DNA from: Nanoperiomorbus sp963544155 | GTDB taxonomy: Bacteria > Patescibacteriota > Saccharimonadia > Saccharimonadales > Saccharimonadaceae | Assembly (NCBI GenBank): GCA_963544155.1 | Contig: CAUUDW010000001.1 | Span: 55,974-119,973, forward strand | DNA: 64,000 bases | Reading direction: 5' to 3' | In this document: piece after piece, positions 8,480 to 17,240 of the stretch | How positions within the stretch are numbered: the first letter of the stretch is position 1 | Layout of the letters: every line of letters begins with the position of its first letter | Position numbers and translations under genes: made by a program | Notes under the pieces: generated by a model | What the model was told of the DNA's origin: nothing | Database searches by the model: none | The model's input: the letters and a program-made list of their open reading frames with translations, nothing else

Positions 8480-11400
8480 ATGAGATCATTTGCTAAAGAA
8501 AAAACAAATAGTGATAGCGGGGTAGTCTCCGACTCCGAACAATTCGTCAGTCCGTGGCTGACTAACGGCGAGACAAAGTCTGTGGCTGAGAAGCCGCCTT
8601 TGACTCCGACATCTCTCGGCCGTACCGGCGAGAATCCTATCGACGGTCAGGCTATCAAAGAGGAAGCTGATGATACAGTAGAGTCTACTCAGCCGAAATT
8701 AGCGGAGTTATTCCTAAGCTCAATTGATGAGAAAGAAGCTTTCGATGATCATCTGCTGGAGAAATCCGGTATAGCACCGGAGCAGATTGAGACTAATCCC
8801 CATATCCAACAGCTAACCTCGGAACGTTTTGGCCGCATTGTTAGAGGCGAGATCTGCAGCACTCTGGACCAGACGTATCCTCTGATGGTGCCTCAAGCGA
8901 TTGACAGCCCGTACTTCGTTGATACGCTAGGTCAGATAGTCGCCGATGAGGCTAAGCGAGAACAGCTGACGGATAATCTAGACATTCAGCATTATGGCGA
9001 AAGATTGATCGAGAGCACCGAATTTATCGTTTCAACCTCCGTGCCGAAAGAGGTAGTCGGCAGGTATCGCAACAAGGCGTCGGAGCTGTTTTACCGGGAG
9101 ACTATTTCTAGTATGTCTAAGTATATCGGCGCACTGAAACGCCTGGGTTATCAGCCATTTCAAACTGATGAGTCCCTAGACCGACTAAACCACAGACGCC
9201 TCGGCAAGCTAGGTAATAATCTTGTCCAACAGAATGCTCAGAAGTTAGGCTTGCTGGATCAGTCAACTATTGATCGGCTTTATGATCGACGTTACGATAA
9301 GCTGCTAGCCTGGGCAGAACGGGGTGACGCATCAGAACAAATGCCAACCTGTATGATTTTGCCTAGTCTGAGACCTAGTTCGGAGAATACTGCCGCCAAC
9401 TATTGGTTAGAGCAGTCAAGACGGCTGGGTGGGACTGACGCTCTAGCGATGTGCTTTGAACGTGTCCACGCCACTAGGACGCTAGCTACTGATAATCAAC
9501 CAGCGCCGGACTTATCTGAGCTGATCGACAAGGATGGCTTGCGCCCCGGCTTTTATCAGAAGGTGCCGGGGCTACCACTCTATAATCTAGAGTACGATGG
9601 TCAAGCTGATGGGTATGACGACCAGCAGTTTCTCGACGACGCAAACTTTGTGACAGTCAATCGTGACAAGCTTGATGCTCAAGGTAGGGTGATGGCTGAT
9701 GTAATCACTAGGCTAAATAATGATGACGGTGATCATGCTCAGGCACTGCTGGCTTACCGAAAGTACATTAGCGCCAGGCAACCGGGCGATCAAGCCGAGC
9801 TGTTTGATCAGCATGGTCGGCCAACTGACGATTTCTATAGCTTGGTGTTCAACTCAAGTAAGGTAACCCCGGGTGATTTTATTGCTCCGGTTGACCCGGG
9901 TTGGCGAAATCACTATACATCGCCGGAGCTGGCCTTTATCAGCTTTACTGCTGACACCGGTTTTGATCCGGCAAAGTATGCATCGTCGGGAAATCGCCGG
10001 GAGCTGGTCAATCAATTATTTGCACAAGGTGAGCCTAGCTCGGCATTGCTGGATCGGATGGTAACGGGCGATACGGAGATCGTAGCGAATCAACCTCAGT
10101 TAATGCAGCGCCTACCTGATCACCAGAAGCATTTTGTCGAGTTGTCTCAGTCGGCCGGTTTTCCGGCATCTCTAGGTAGGCTGAGCGGCGAAGAGGTGAA
10201 TGAGTACTTTGATGACGAAGGAGCGACGCCGGCGCTATGGCAATATGCTTTTAAGCAGGGTGACTATAATCTGATCGTAGGGCAGAATCGGGACAGCCTA
10301 GATGATCTCGGGTTGGACGATAAACAGCTAACGACACTCAGAGCATATGACACTGTTAGTGACCTGAAAAATTGCGAGCTGACCGGGGTCTTGAAAGATT
10401 ATCTTGATCATCATTATGATGAGATCACCCCTGAAGCTTTAACTCAGTTGCCCGGTCTTTTAACTAAGCTTAGCCGGTCTAATGCCAGCGAAGTGGCGAA
10501 GCACGCAGCAGAGTTTGCCGGTGTTTTACTGGATGGCGATCTTACTAAGGCTCCTGAGAAACTGGCGCAAATCGAACAAATATTTTTACACAATCATCTA
10601 CCGTATGTGGGGAAGGTTTATCTGGTCTTCCGGACGATGCATCCGTCGCTCGACTTAGAGACTAATTTTGAGTATGCGGGGCATTTTGGTAGCGATAGTC
10701 GGATCAGCCCCGTCCTCCAGCAAGCCACCGGTGATCTGAAGAGCGGCAAGTTGGATCAGATGCTCAATAGTAGAGATGTCATCATACTCTCGGACTTGCT
10801 TAGGGCTTCGTTCAGCTCAAACAATCGCTCAATCCGAGAATACTTGGATACTCTAAAAAACGGTCAAGCTCTACTTGATCAGCTGAGCTCGGGTGAACTG
10901 GATTGGAGTACCTTTAATCAACCAACCGGCCTAATGGATAAAGATACTAAGGCTAATTATGACACTCTCAGTACCTTCGCCTGGCACCTAGCTACTATCT
11001 ACAACAGTACCTTGCCCGGCAAAGAGCGTCCATACCAGCTGATCCACCAACAAGCAGATCAACAGTCAGATCAACCCAATGTACTCCAAACTGACTTCGC
11101 CAACCTGACCAGCCTGATCAAGCCCAACAGCCGATACTCTCTGGCTGACCGAGCGGTTCGCTACTTTGCTCACTTTATTGGCATCAAAGACTTGGCTGAT
11201 GCCGAGCGGTATATGAATGACGCAGTTGAGGAGGCAGATGCCAGAAACCGTCGGATGGCTGAATACCTCGTCGCTACCAGTGAGCCTAAGCTCCAGCCGG
11301 GTGACTTGGTCAAAGGTATGGGCGGATGGAGTAGTTATGGTATCAGCAACCTGGATAACATTATGCAGAATGGAGCCACTTCCAAGGAGTTTTTGGGTGA

Positions 11401-13039
11401 TGCCTCTTGGACTGATACTACACCTCTGGACACTGACTTAAGCATAGTGCTGGCTAAAGCGATCCGAGACGGTACGGTGAGCGAAACCCTCAAACACGTC
11501 TTTGCCTATACTTTTGGTGGTGGGTTGTGGTCGGTTCTGAAAAGAGAGAATGCCAATGGTGAGAGTAGCTTTGTGGTCACTAGATCCGGACAAGACAACT
11601 TTGAGGAAGCCGATGTCGTTCAGGCAAGGAAAGAGGGGAAGCCGGAGGCGTATTATATCGGTTTTGATCATCCCGACCATTACGGTATTCGTGTCGGCTT
11701 TAGCATGAGTCTAGTTAGTTTCTTTATTGCCGACGATACCAAGATTAAGAATCTCTTTGATAATCCTAGCGACGCTCGCAGCGACTCTACTCCCGTCTCC
11801 GAAGTCACTAAGCTGGAGATCGCTCTCAATGGTTTCTACATCCCGGTGGTAGATAAAGACAGCGGGGAGCTCATCTTCACCCCGGATGATTACGATAAGA
11901 TGAGAGCCCAAATGTCCGGCCTCAGCCACTACCGCACCGGTGACTACCAATTTGCCCCGGATGGCGAGCTGGAGCTGGGTGAGCTAACATTGGACAAGAA
12001 GTCTCTCTCGGCTGTCTCTGCGCCCACTACCTCATCCACTGGTTCCTCCTCATCCTCTGCCGGCGATGAGGCACAAGGCACATCATCCGGCTCCATCACT
12101 ATACCCGGTACCGATACCATCATTGACCAGCTCCCTGCCAGCATGGCTGAGACTGACCATAAGCATGAGGTGATCAACCAGGCAATCAAGCAAGCTATCA
12201 CTAATATTCCCGGTATAAACCTCAGCTACAAGGATTATCTTGACGGAGACTTAACTGAAAATATAGTCGAGATGATTGATACCGGCTCTACCGGCAGACA
12301 GACTAACGCTCCCGGCTCCGGTGACTTTGACTACCTGGCTAGGCTGGATAGAAGTATCCTTAATGACCCAACTAAGAAGCAGCAGATTACTGATGCACTC
12401 CTCGCTGCCTTTGGCAAGGCGGATGAAGTCAACGGCACGAGCAATCAAATAGACAACTTAGATCATAATGAAGATGGAGAAGGTGAAGGTGAAGCGAGCC
12501 AGGCAGACAATAAAAGTCAGATAGTCAATGGCAACCTCCGTCTCAAGCAAGTATCTATCGATGGACTGGCTGAACCGGTCGATATTGACATTACCTTCGC
12601 CCAGAAGACCAACAAAGTCCAATATCCGACCGATGCCGCATTAGCTGACCGACTCAGTAACATCAAGAACCAATCCGAGACTAAGTACCGACAAGTCCTG
12701 GCTAACATCATCTACGCCAAGCAGTTCCTCAAGGCTGCCGGTGCCTATAAGCCTAGACGCAGTCCGGAGGCAAAGGGAATAGGTGGCCTTGGTGGCGTCG
12801 GTATCGAGAACTGGGTCCTCCAGCATGGCGGTTCATTTAAGCAAGCTGCTAGAGACTTCCTGAGCGTAGCCGATAGCTGCTCCAGCTTTGAAGACTTCTG
12901 TGCTCACTACCCGGTCTGGGACTATGGTGAGAATCACAAAGGCATTCGCAGTAAGCCCCACGACAACTTCGTCGCCGACAATATGAACCAAGAGGGCTAT
13001 GAGCGGATGAAAGAGGCGCTGAGGACATTGCCTTTTTAG
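8480..13039 (+). CDS. 1519-aa protein with C-terminal CCA-adding-like nucleotidyltransferase domain
   Basis: No signal peptide or membrane segment is seen, so it is probably cytoplasmic. Residues 1-900 are helical and Asp/Gln-rich with no recognised domain. Residues about 930-1155 contain 'LDNIMQNGATSKEFLG', 'TPLDTDLS' and 'EIALNGFYIPVVDKD', loosely reminiscent of ADP-ribosyltransferase-like folds (weak). After a Ser/Thr linker, about 1265-1285 reads GSTGRQTNAPGSGDFDY, which matches the GSxxRxT...GSxDxD signature of class I (archaeal-type) nucleotidyltransferases. A third acidic strand is at VDIDITF (about 1367-1373). The last 110 residues ('GGVGIENWVLQHGGSF', 'KPHDNFVADN') resemble the C-terminal helical domain of archaeal CCA-adding enzymes. 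The fusion is unusual. Substrate unknown. Confidence 0.85.
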   Translation: MRSFAKEKTNSDSGVVSDSEQFVSPWLTNGETKSVAEKPPLTPTSLGRTGENPIDGQAIKEEADDTVESTQPKLAELFLSSIDEKEAFDDHLLEKSGIAPEQIETNPHIQQLTSERFGRIVRGEICSTLDQTYPLMVPQAIDSPYFVDTLGQIVADEAKREQLTDNLDIQHYGERLIESTEFIVSTSVPKEVVGRYRNKASELFYRETISSMSKYIGALKRLGYQPFQTDESLDRLNHRRLGKLGNNLVQQNAQKLGLLDQSTIDRLYDRRYDKLLAWAERGDASEQMPTCMILPSLRPSSENTAANYWLEQSRRLGGTDALAMCFERVHATRTLATDNQPAPDLSELIDKDGLRPGFYQKVPGLPLYNLEYDGQADGYDDQQFLDDANFVTVNRDKLDAQGRVMADVITRLNNDDGDHAQALLAYRKYISARQPGDQAELFDQHGRPTDDFYSLVFNSSKVTPGDFIAPVDPGWRNHYTSPELAFISFTADTGFDPAKYASSGNRRELVNQLFAQGEPSSALLDRMVTGDTEIVANQPQLMQRLPDHQKHFVELSQSAGFPASLGRLSGEEVNEYFDDEGATPALWQYAFKQGDYNLIVGQNRDSLDDLGLDDKQLTTLRAYDTVSDLKNCELTGVLKDYLDHHYDEITPEALTQLPGLLTKLSRSNASEVAKHAAEFAGVLLDGDLTKAPEKLAQIEQIFLHNHLPYVGKVYLVFRTMHPSLDLETNFEYAGHFGSDSRISPVLQQATGDLKSGKLDQMLNSRDVIILSDLLRASFSSNNRSIREYLDTLKNGQALLDQLSSGELDWSTFNQPTGLMDKDTKANYDTLSTFAWHLATIYNSTLPGKERPYQLIHQQADQQSDQPNVLQTDFANLTSLIKPNSRYSLADRAVRYFAHFIGIKDLADAERYMNDAVEEADARNRRMAEYLVATSEPKLQPGDLVKGMGGWSSYGISNLDNIMQNGATSKEFLGDASWTDTTPLDTDLSIVLAKAIRDGTVSETLKHVFAYTFGGGLWSVLKRENANGESSFVVTRSGQDNFEEADVVQARKEGKPEAYYIGFDHPDHYGIRVGFSMSLVSFFIADDTKIKNLFDNPSDARSDSTPVSEVTKLEIALNGFYIPVVDKDSGELIFTPDDYDKMRAQMSGLSHYRTGDYQFAPDGELELGELTLDKKSLSAVSAPTTSSTGSSSSSAGDEAQGTSSGSITIPGTDTIIDQLPASMAETDHKHEVINQAIKQAITNIPGINLSYKDYLDGDLTENIVEMIDTGSTGRQTNAPGSGDFDYLARLDRSILNDPTKKQQITDALLAAFGKADEVNGTSNQIDNLDHNEDGEGEGEASQADNKSQIVNGNLRLKQVSIDGLAEPVDIDITFAQKTNKVQYPTDAALADRLSNIKNQSETKYRQVLANIIYAKQFLKAAGAYKPRRSPEAKGIGGLGGVGIENWVLQHGGSFKQAARDFLSVADSCSSFEDFCAHYPVWDYGENHKGIRSKPHDNFVADNMNQEGYERMKEALRTLPF

Positions 13040-13087
13040 CTAACATCTGATAGGGTAAATGAGACATTAAATTAAAGAAGGATAGAA

Positions 13088-13393
13088 ATGAAAGCAGTCA
13101 TTACCTCGGGCAACAAGCAGTACTTGGTTGCCGAGAAAGAGACCCTCTTAGTTGACAAGCTACCAGAGGACCGGCAAGAGCTCACATTTGACGCACTGTT
13201 GACTATCGATGGTCAGAAGACGGCAGTCGGTACGCCGACTGTAAAGGGCGCTAAAGTAGTCGCTAAGGTAGTCGATCCACTGGTCAAGGGCGAGAAGACG
13301 AGAGCTATAAGGTTCAAGGCTAAGAAGCGGGTTCACAAGATCAGAGGCGGTCGACGTCAGATGAGCCGGATTGAGATTACTTCGATCAAGTAG
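13088..13393 (+). CDS. rplU: 50S ribosomal protein L21
   Basis: The 101-aa protein has the L21 features: opening MKAVITSGNKQYLV, the 'GTPTVKGAKVVAKVV' strand and the basic 'KAKKRVHKIRGGRRQMSRIEI' type C-terminal RNA-binding end (shown here in part). It binds 23S rRNA. A Shine-Dalgarno AAGGA lies six to seven bases before the ATG. In most bacteria rplU is followed by rpmA; here rpmA is 42 kb away on the other strand. Confidence 0.97.
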   Translation: MKAVITSGNKQYLVAEKETLLVDKLPEDRQELTFDALLTIDGQKTAVGTPTVKGAKVVAKVVDPLVKGEKTRAIRFKAKKRVHKIRGGRRQMSRIEITSIK

Positions 13394-13472
13394 TATCTGC
13401 TGAAGTTCCGGCGCACTATATAGAAGTTGGTTGTCTGCTAATGCGGCTGATCGTGCCGGTCTTTATCTATGC

Positions 13473-13478
13473 TATAAT
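13473..13478 (+). promoter_or_regulatory. extended -10 promoter of parA
   Basis: TGC-TATAAT lies 23 nt before the GTG start of parA. The predicted leader of about 17 nt includes a GAGGGG Shine-Dalgarno, so this is a conventional leadered gene. Confidence 0.6.
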
Positions 13479-13501
13479 TAGCTTAACCACGAGGGGTAAT
13501 A

Positions 13502-14299
13502 GTGAATACGATTGCGATAACGAATCAGAAGGGTGGGGTCGGTAAAACTACTACGGCCGTCAACTTAGCTTATTATCTGGCTAAGAATCATGAAGCCAGG
13601 GTTCTGTTGGTTGATTTTGACCCGCAGGGTAATGCCAGCTCGGGGCTGGATATAGATAAAGCTAGCTTGAGAACCACTGAGAATCCGGGGGGTCGTCCGA
13701 CCATCCTGGAAGTCGTCTCCGGGCAAGCTGAGCTGGCCGAGGTGGTCATCGCTACTAAGTTTAAGAACCTGTCGATCGCTCCGTCCAACTCGCAGTTGGC
13801 TGATGCTGAGGTGGGGCTATCGACGGTAGAGGGGCGGTTTACTCGTCTGCGGGATGCGCTTAGGACGGTAGCTGACAGCTATGACATCATTATCATCGAT
13901 TCGCCACCGTCGCTGAGTCTGCTAACTCTGAATGCTCTGGCGGCAGCTGATTCGGTGCTACTACCGACTCAGCCGGAGTTCTTTGCCATTGAGGGGCTGA
14001 CGCAGTTGCTGGAGACCATGGCACTGGTACGCAAGTCAATCAATCCGACGCTGGGACTCTTGGGTGTGCTGGTAACGATGATGGACAAGCGGACAGCCTT
14101 AAATCAGCAGGCATACCTGGAGGTGGCTAAGTACTTCCCGGGTAAGATCATTGAGCCGGCTATTCCTCGCAATGTCAGGCTGGCTGAGGCGCCGTCACAC
14201 GGTCTGCCGGTGGGAGCATATGATCGCTTTAGTAAAGGGGCAAGAGCCTATAAGGCGGTAGCTAAAGAGGTGGCGAAGCGAATCGGCTGGGCTAGCTAG
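13502..14299 (+). CDS. parA: chromosome-partitioning ATPase ParA/Soj
   Basis: A deviant Walker-type ATPase that binds DNA nonspecifically and moves ParB-parS complexes for chromosome segregation. The 265-aa protein has the deviant Walker A KGGVGKTTTAVNLA at residues 9-22, Walker A' DFDPQGNASSGL near 40, and Walker B DIIIIDSPPSLSLLT near 128. The start is GTG with a GAGGGG Shine-Dalgarno five bases upstream. parB follows after 20 bp but has its own promoter. Confidence 0.96.
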   Translation: MNTIAITNQKGGVGKTTTAVNLAYYLAKNHEARVLLVDFDPQGNASSGLDIDKASLRTTENPGGRPTILEVVSGQAELAEVVIATKFKNLSIAPSNSQLADAEVGLSTVEGRFTRLRDALRTVADSYDIIIIDSPPSLSLLTLNALAAADSVLLPTQPEFFAIEGLTQLLETMALVRKSINPTLGLLGVLVTMMDKRTALNQQAYLEVAKYFPGKIIEPAIPRNVRLAEAPSHGLPVGAYDRFSKGARAYKAVAKEVAKRIGWAS

Positions 14300-14307
14300 G
14301 GCTATGC

Positions 14308-14313
14308 TATAAT
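14308..14313 (+). promoter_or_regulatory. -10 box of parB, leaderless geometry
   Basis: TGC-TATAAT ends exactly 6 nt before the parB ATG at 14320. No Shine-Dalgarno lies in the 20-bp parA-parB gap. Confidence 0.65.
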
Positions 14314-14319
14314 TAACTC

Positions 14320-15213
14320 ATGGTTAAACGAGGGCTAGGTAAGGGTTTCGAATCGCTGATCCCGATAGATGTGCTGGATAGTGATTTTGATACTACGGCG
14401 GACGAGGATGAGAGAGTCTCTGATCTGCGCTTATTGCCGATAGGCGATATTATCCCTGATCCTAATCAGCCACGGCGGGATTTCGACCAGGCAGAGCTGA
14501 CGGTGCTGGCTGACTCGATCAAAGAGCATGGCGTTTTGCAGCCGATAGTAGTGGCGCCTCGGGGTAGTAAGTACGAGATCGTGGCCGGTGAGCGACGTTA
14601 CCGGGCGGCGCAGATAGCTGGTCTAGCCAAGATGCCGGCTATCGTTCGCACCTTGTCGGCGCAACACCGTCTGGAGGTCTCTATCATCGAGAATGTCCAG
14701 CGACTCGATCTAAATCCGCTGGAAGAGGCGACGGCTTATCTCAAGCTGAGAGCACAATTCAACCTGACGGATAAAGAGATAGGCAAGCGGGTCGGCAAGG
14801 CGTCCAGCACTGTCTCTAATGCTATTAGGCTATTAAATATGCCGGATAATGCCAAGCAAGCACTGCTGGAGGGCAAGATATGCGAGGCGCATGGTCGGCA
14901 GATCTTGGCTATCGAGGATCCGGTCGTTCAACAGCAACTGCTGGACGAGATTATCAAGAATAAATGGAGTGTTCGACGGGCGGAGCAGTTTGTGATCGGC
15001 TACAAGGCCGGCGGAGCGTCGGGTGTGGAGAGTGTAGCCCAGGCGAAGCGGGCTACCCGCACCGAGACGCCATTGACCAAACGCCTGGCGAAGCGGCTGG
15101 GGCTAAAGAGTAAATCAGTTGTTCAGAAGACAACTGCCCGTGGTGGGCAGATTATCATCAAGTATCAAGACGATGCTGATATCGCTAAGATCAGCCAGAT
15201 ATTAGGGCTGTGA
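14320..15213 (+). CDS. parB: chromosome-partitioning protein ParB/Spo0J
   Basis: Binds parS sites, spreads as a CTP-dependent clamp and activates ParA. The 297-aa protein opens with the conserved RGLGKGFESLIP. It then shows the ParB N-terminal nuclease-like domain ('IIPDPNQPRRDFD', 'GVLQPIVV', 'IVAGERRYRAAQIAG') and the helix-turn-helix ('LTDKEIGKRVGKASSTVSNAIRLL'-type segment, about 145-175). The C-terminal dimer region is short. No match to the canonical 16-bp parS palindrome was seen in the window by eye. Confidence 0.96.
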   Translation: MVKRGLGKGFESLIPIDVLDSDFDTTADEDERVSDLRLLPIGDIIPDPNQPRRDFDQAELTVLADSIKEHGVLQPIVVAPRGSKYEIVAGERRYRAAQIAGLAKMPAIVRTLSAQHRLEVSIIENVQRLDLNPLEEATAYLKLRAQFNLTDKEIGKRVGKASSTVSNAIRLLNMPDNAKQALLEGKICEAHGRQILAIEDPVVQQQLLDEIIKNKWSVRRAEQFVIGYKAGGASGVESVAQAKRATRTETPLTKRLAKRLGLKSKSVVQKTTARGGQIIIKYQDDADIAKISQILGL

Positions 15214-15231
15214 TACTGTCGGGAGTTGGTG

Positions 15232-15237
15232 TAGAAT
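15232..15237 (+). promoter_or_regulatory. -10 box of lepB
   Basis: TAGAAT ends 7 nt before the GTG start of lepB, consistent with a leaderless mRNA. No Shine-Dalgarno. Confidence 0.5.
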
Positions 15238-15244
15238 AGCTGGT

Positions 15245-16078
15245 GTGAACCCCGAAGATCAACAGATGGATAATAGTGACAGCAACGGTGGCACGGTTAA
15301 TCGTCCGGCTAAGCCGGTGGATTTCGAGCGGATGCCATTGCCGCCAGCTAAACCGGCTGACAGTCGCCCGGCGTCCGACTTAAGTAGGTTTAACACGCCG
15401 CTTAGACCGGCCGGCTACGAGCAGCCTCGACCTGTCGGTAAGAACGGTGCGCCGGCGTGGTTTCGTGATGTCACCAGCATAGTTATGTTTATCGTGGTGG
15501 TGGCGATCGGCGTCTGGGTGATCAATAGCTTCGTCTTCCTCAGCTTTAACGTGGTCGGTCCGAGCATGGAGCCGACGCTAGAAGGCGAGGGGGTGAGCGA
15601 TCGACTGATCGTCAATCGAATGCCTTTGACAGCGGCAGCTTTGACGGGTAAGACCTATCTGCCGGAGCGGGGTAACATCATCGTCTTTAAGAATCCACTG
15701 CGTGACAATAGTTCCGGCGGGCGAGACGAGTATATCGTCAAGAGAGTGATTGCCCTGCCAGGCGAGCGGGTGACGGTGCACGGCTGCAACTTGCTGGTCT
15801 ATAATCACGACCACCCCGGAGGCTTTAATCCGTATGATACGTTTAAGAACTTAGCCTCTGATGATAAGCAGATCAATACTTGCGTTGATGGTGAAGGGAC
15901 GGATGTCACCGTACCTAAGGGGCGAGTCTTTGTGACTGGCGATCACCGAGTAGGTAACTATTCCATGGACAGTCGCAATGGCGACAGCCGAGCTACGCTT
16001 GGCACAATACCGCTAGAGGATATCGTTGGTCCGGTCGCTATGCGGATCTGGCCACTTAGCTCGATCAAGTTCTTCTAG
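15245..16078 (+). CDS. lepB: signal peptidase I
   Basis: The membrane-bound Ser-Lys protease that removes signal peptides from secreted proteins, of which this window encodes several. The 277-aa protein has a Pro-rich cytoplasmic N-terminus (about 75 residues) and one transmembrane segment (about 78-100). The catalytic Ser107 lies in GPSMEPTL and the general base Lys166 in DEYIVKRVIALPG. Box E reads TGDHRVGNYSMDSRNGD. The GTG start is chosen because the -10 box leaves no upstream alternative. An ATG eight codons later (residue 8) is possible. Confidence 0.95.
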   Translation: MNPEDQQMDNSDSNGGTVNRPAKPVDFERMPLPPAKPADSRPASDLSRFNTPLRPAGYEQPRPVGKNGAPAWFRDVTSIVMFIVVVAIGVWVINSFVFLSFNVVGPSMEPTLEGEGVSDRLIVNRMPLTAAALTGKTYLPERGNIIVFKNPLRDNSSGGRDEYIVKRVIALPGERVTVHGCNLLVYNHDHPGGFNPYDTFKNLASDDKQINTCVDGEGTDVTVPKGRVFVTGDHRVGNYSMDSRNGDSRATLGTIPLEDIVGPVAMRIWPLSSIKFF

Positions 16079-16141
16079 TGAGCTAGTACGGTCTAGGGAG
16101 GTGAGCTAGTACAGTAGCCCGAGACGAGAGTGCTTCTATGG

Positions 16142-16147
16142 TATAAT
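16142..16147 (+). promoter_or_regulatory. extended -10 box of the 16157 gene
   Basis: TGG-TATAAT ends 9 nt before the ATG at 16157, predicting a leader of two or three bases. Confidence 0.5.
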
Positions 16148-16156
16148 TAGGCAGAT

Positions 16157-16966
16157 ATGATGGAGTTCATCAAACTGGCTCGTCGTCGAGGGGTGGTAGC
16201 AGATCTGATCCACGTGATCTTTAATGTGATCTTTGCTGGTGCAGCTATCTATCTGACCATCGCCTTTGAATCGCTGTGGCCAGCGGTGGTACTGGTGATC
16301 TTATCGAAATGGCGAGTACTAGCGGTGCGACCACGTTATTGGAGAGCTAACTTTCTTAGTAGTCTGCCCGATCTGATCTTTGGCATAGGGCTGGTGACGA
16401 TGTCTTGGGGCTGCGGTCGAATCGGTGTCAGTTATCTGGTGGCGGGCGAGGCTTTACCGGTGCCGGCTTTGGCTGTGCAGATATCGTTGGGGGTGATCTA
16501 TAGCTTGTGGCTCATCGTCATTAAGCCTCGGCATGGCGAGGCGATGATCGGCTTTCAAGCATTAGCCAGCCAGTTCGTCGGCGTGGTGGCTCTCTTCCTG
16601 GTGGCGCAGGGCATGCCATTAGCCGTATTCCTCATCATCGCCTTTATTATCGCTTTTGCTTCGGCTCGTCAGGCGCTCGGTATGTTTGAAGAGAAGAGCC
16701 AAGGGCTGCTGGCCACCATCTGGGGGCTGCTGGTAATGGAGCTAGCCTTCGTGTCGTGGCATTGGAGCGTTTTTTATCTAGCGACTCCGCTGATTCGGAT
16801 ACCACAGCTGGCTATTATCCTTAGTCTGATCTCGGTGACGGCTTTCCGGGTCTATCGAGCTTGGCAGGACGATCGACGTGTGACCTGGGATGAGTTGGGG
16901 GCGCCGGTGGTGCTGACTGTGGTGACTACGCTGGTGATGCTCTTCGCCTTCAGCGGGCTGTTCTAG
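16157..16966 (+). CDS. polytopic membrane protein of unknown function
   Basis: The 269-aa protein is mostly hydrophobic, with about seven to eight predicted membrane helices and short basic loops (e.g. 'SKWRVLAVRPRYWRAN', 'YRAWQDDRRVTWDE'). No catalytic motif is recognised. Start choice is between adjacent ATGs at 16157 and 16160; both sit just after a -10 box. It follows lepB and precedes a 204-bp structured element. Similar membrane proteins are common unannotated genes in Saccharibacteria, but no family name is claimed. Confidence 0.8.
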   Translation: MMEFIKLARRRGVVADLIHVIFNVIFAGAAIYLTIAFESLWPAVVLVILSKWRVLAVRPRYWRANFLSSLPDLIFGIGLVTMSWGCGRIGVSYLVAGEALPVPALAVQISLGVIYSLWLIVIKPRHGEAMIGFQALASQFVGVVALFLVAQGMPLAVFLIIAFIIAFASARQALGMFEEKSQGLLATIWGLLVMELAFVSWHWSVFYLATPLIRIPQLAIILSLISVTAFRVYRAWQDDRRVTWDELGAPVVLTVVTTLVMLFAFSGLF

Positions 16967-16976
16967 AAAGTCATAT

Positions 16977-17180
16977 CTGTAATTTCCCCAGTCTCATTCC
17001 TTAATCTAATCTCAATTAAAGCAGGCATTCCTAGGTACGAGCAGTGCAGTGTGGTTGACGAAGGCTGTTGATACAACAGTAAGTCAACAAGTGCTCGTGG
17101 TGACCTGTACGTCGCCAGGCCTGAGGAGACCACCTGTACTACTCGTACGGAGAGGAGCTATGTGTGAAGGGAAATTACAG
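16977..17180 (+). ncRNA. 204-nt structured element, copy A (putative ncRNA)
   Basis: Copy A of a two-copy element (copy B at 63704-63907, minus). The ends are a perfect 12-bp inverted repeat (CTGTAATTTCCC / GGGAAATTACAG). Inside, GTACGAG...GCAG (17035-17049) pairs with CTGTACTACTCGTAC (17134-17148) over 15 positions with one mismatch and one G-U. Within that arm, CTGTTG-ATA-CAACAG forms a hairpin and GTGGT/ACCAC closes another. The two copies are both 204 nt, align without gaps and differ at 34 positions by my count. A 54-nt core (17096-17149) is identical. No open frame explains it. It could be a stand-alone ncRNA or a miniature mobile element with terminal inverted repeats. Confidence 0.7.
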
Positions 17181-17211
17181 AATCTGCTTTGAACTACAGA
17201 TTTATTGCTAG

Positions 17212-17238
17212 GAGAGTAAGTGGAAGTCTCTCATTTTT
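17212..17238 (+). terminator. weak possible terminator after copy A
   Basis: GAGAG (17212-17216) can pair with CTCTC (17228-17232), followed by ATTTTT. Only five base pairs, so support is weak. It would end a plus-strand transcript of the 204-nt element before the convergent prmC. Confidence 0.3.
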
Positions 17239-17240
17239 AT

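Noticed and set aside
16205..16225. CACGTG-centred sequence as a parS site near parAB
   Set aside because: Only the central six bases match; the flanking GTTTC/GAAAC arms are absent and it lies inside a coding region.
17096..17149. CUGAGGA in the 204-nt element as the core of a hammerhead ribozyme
   Set aside because: The CUGANGA string is present but no stem II plus GAAA partner can be built around it.
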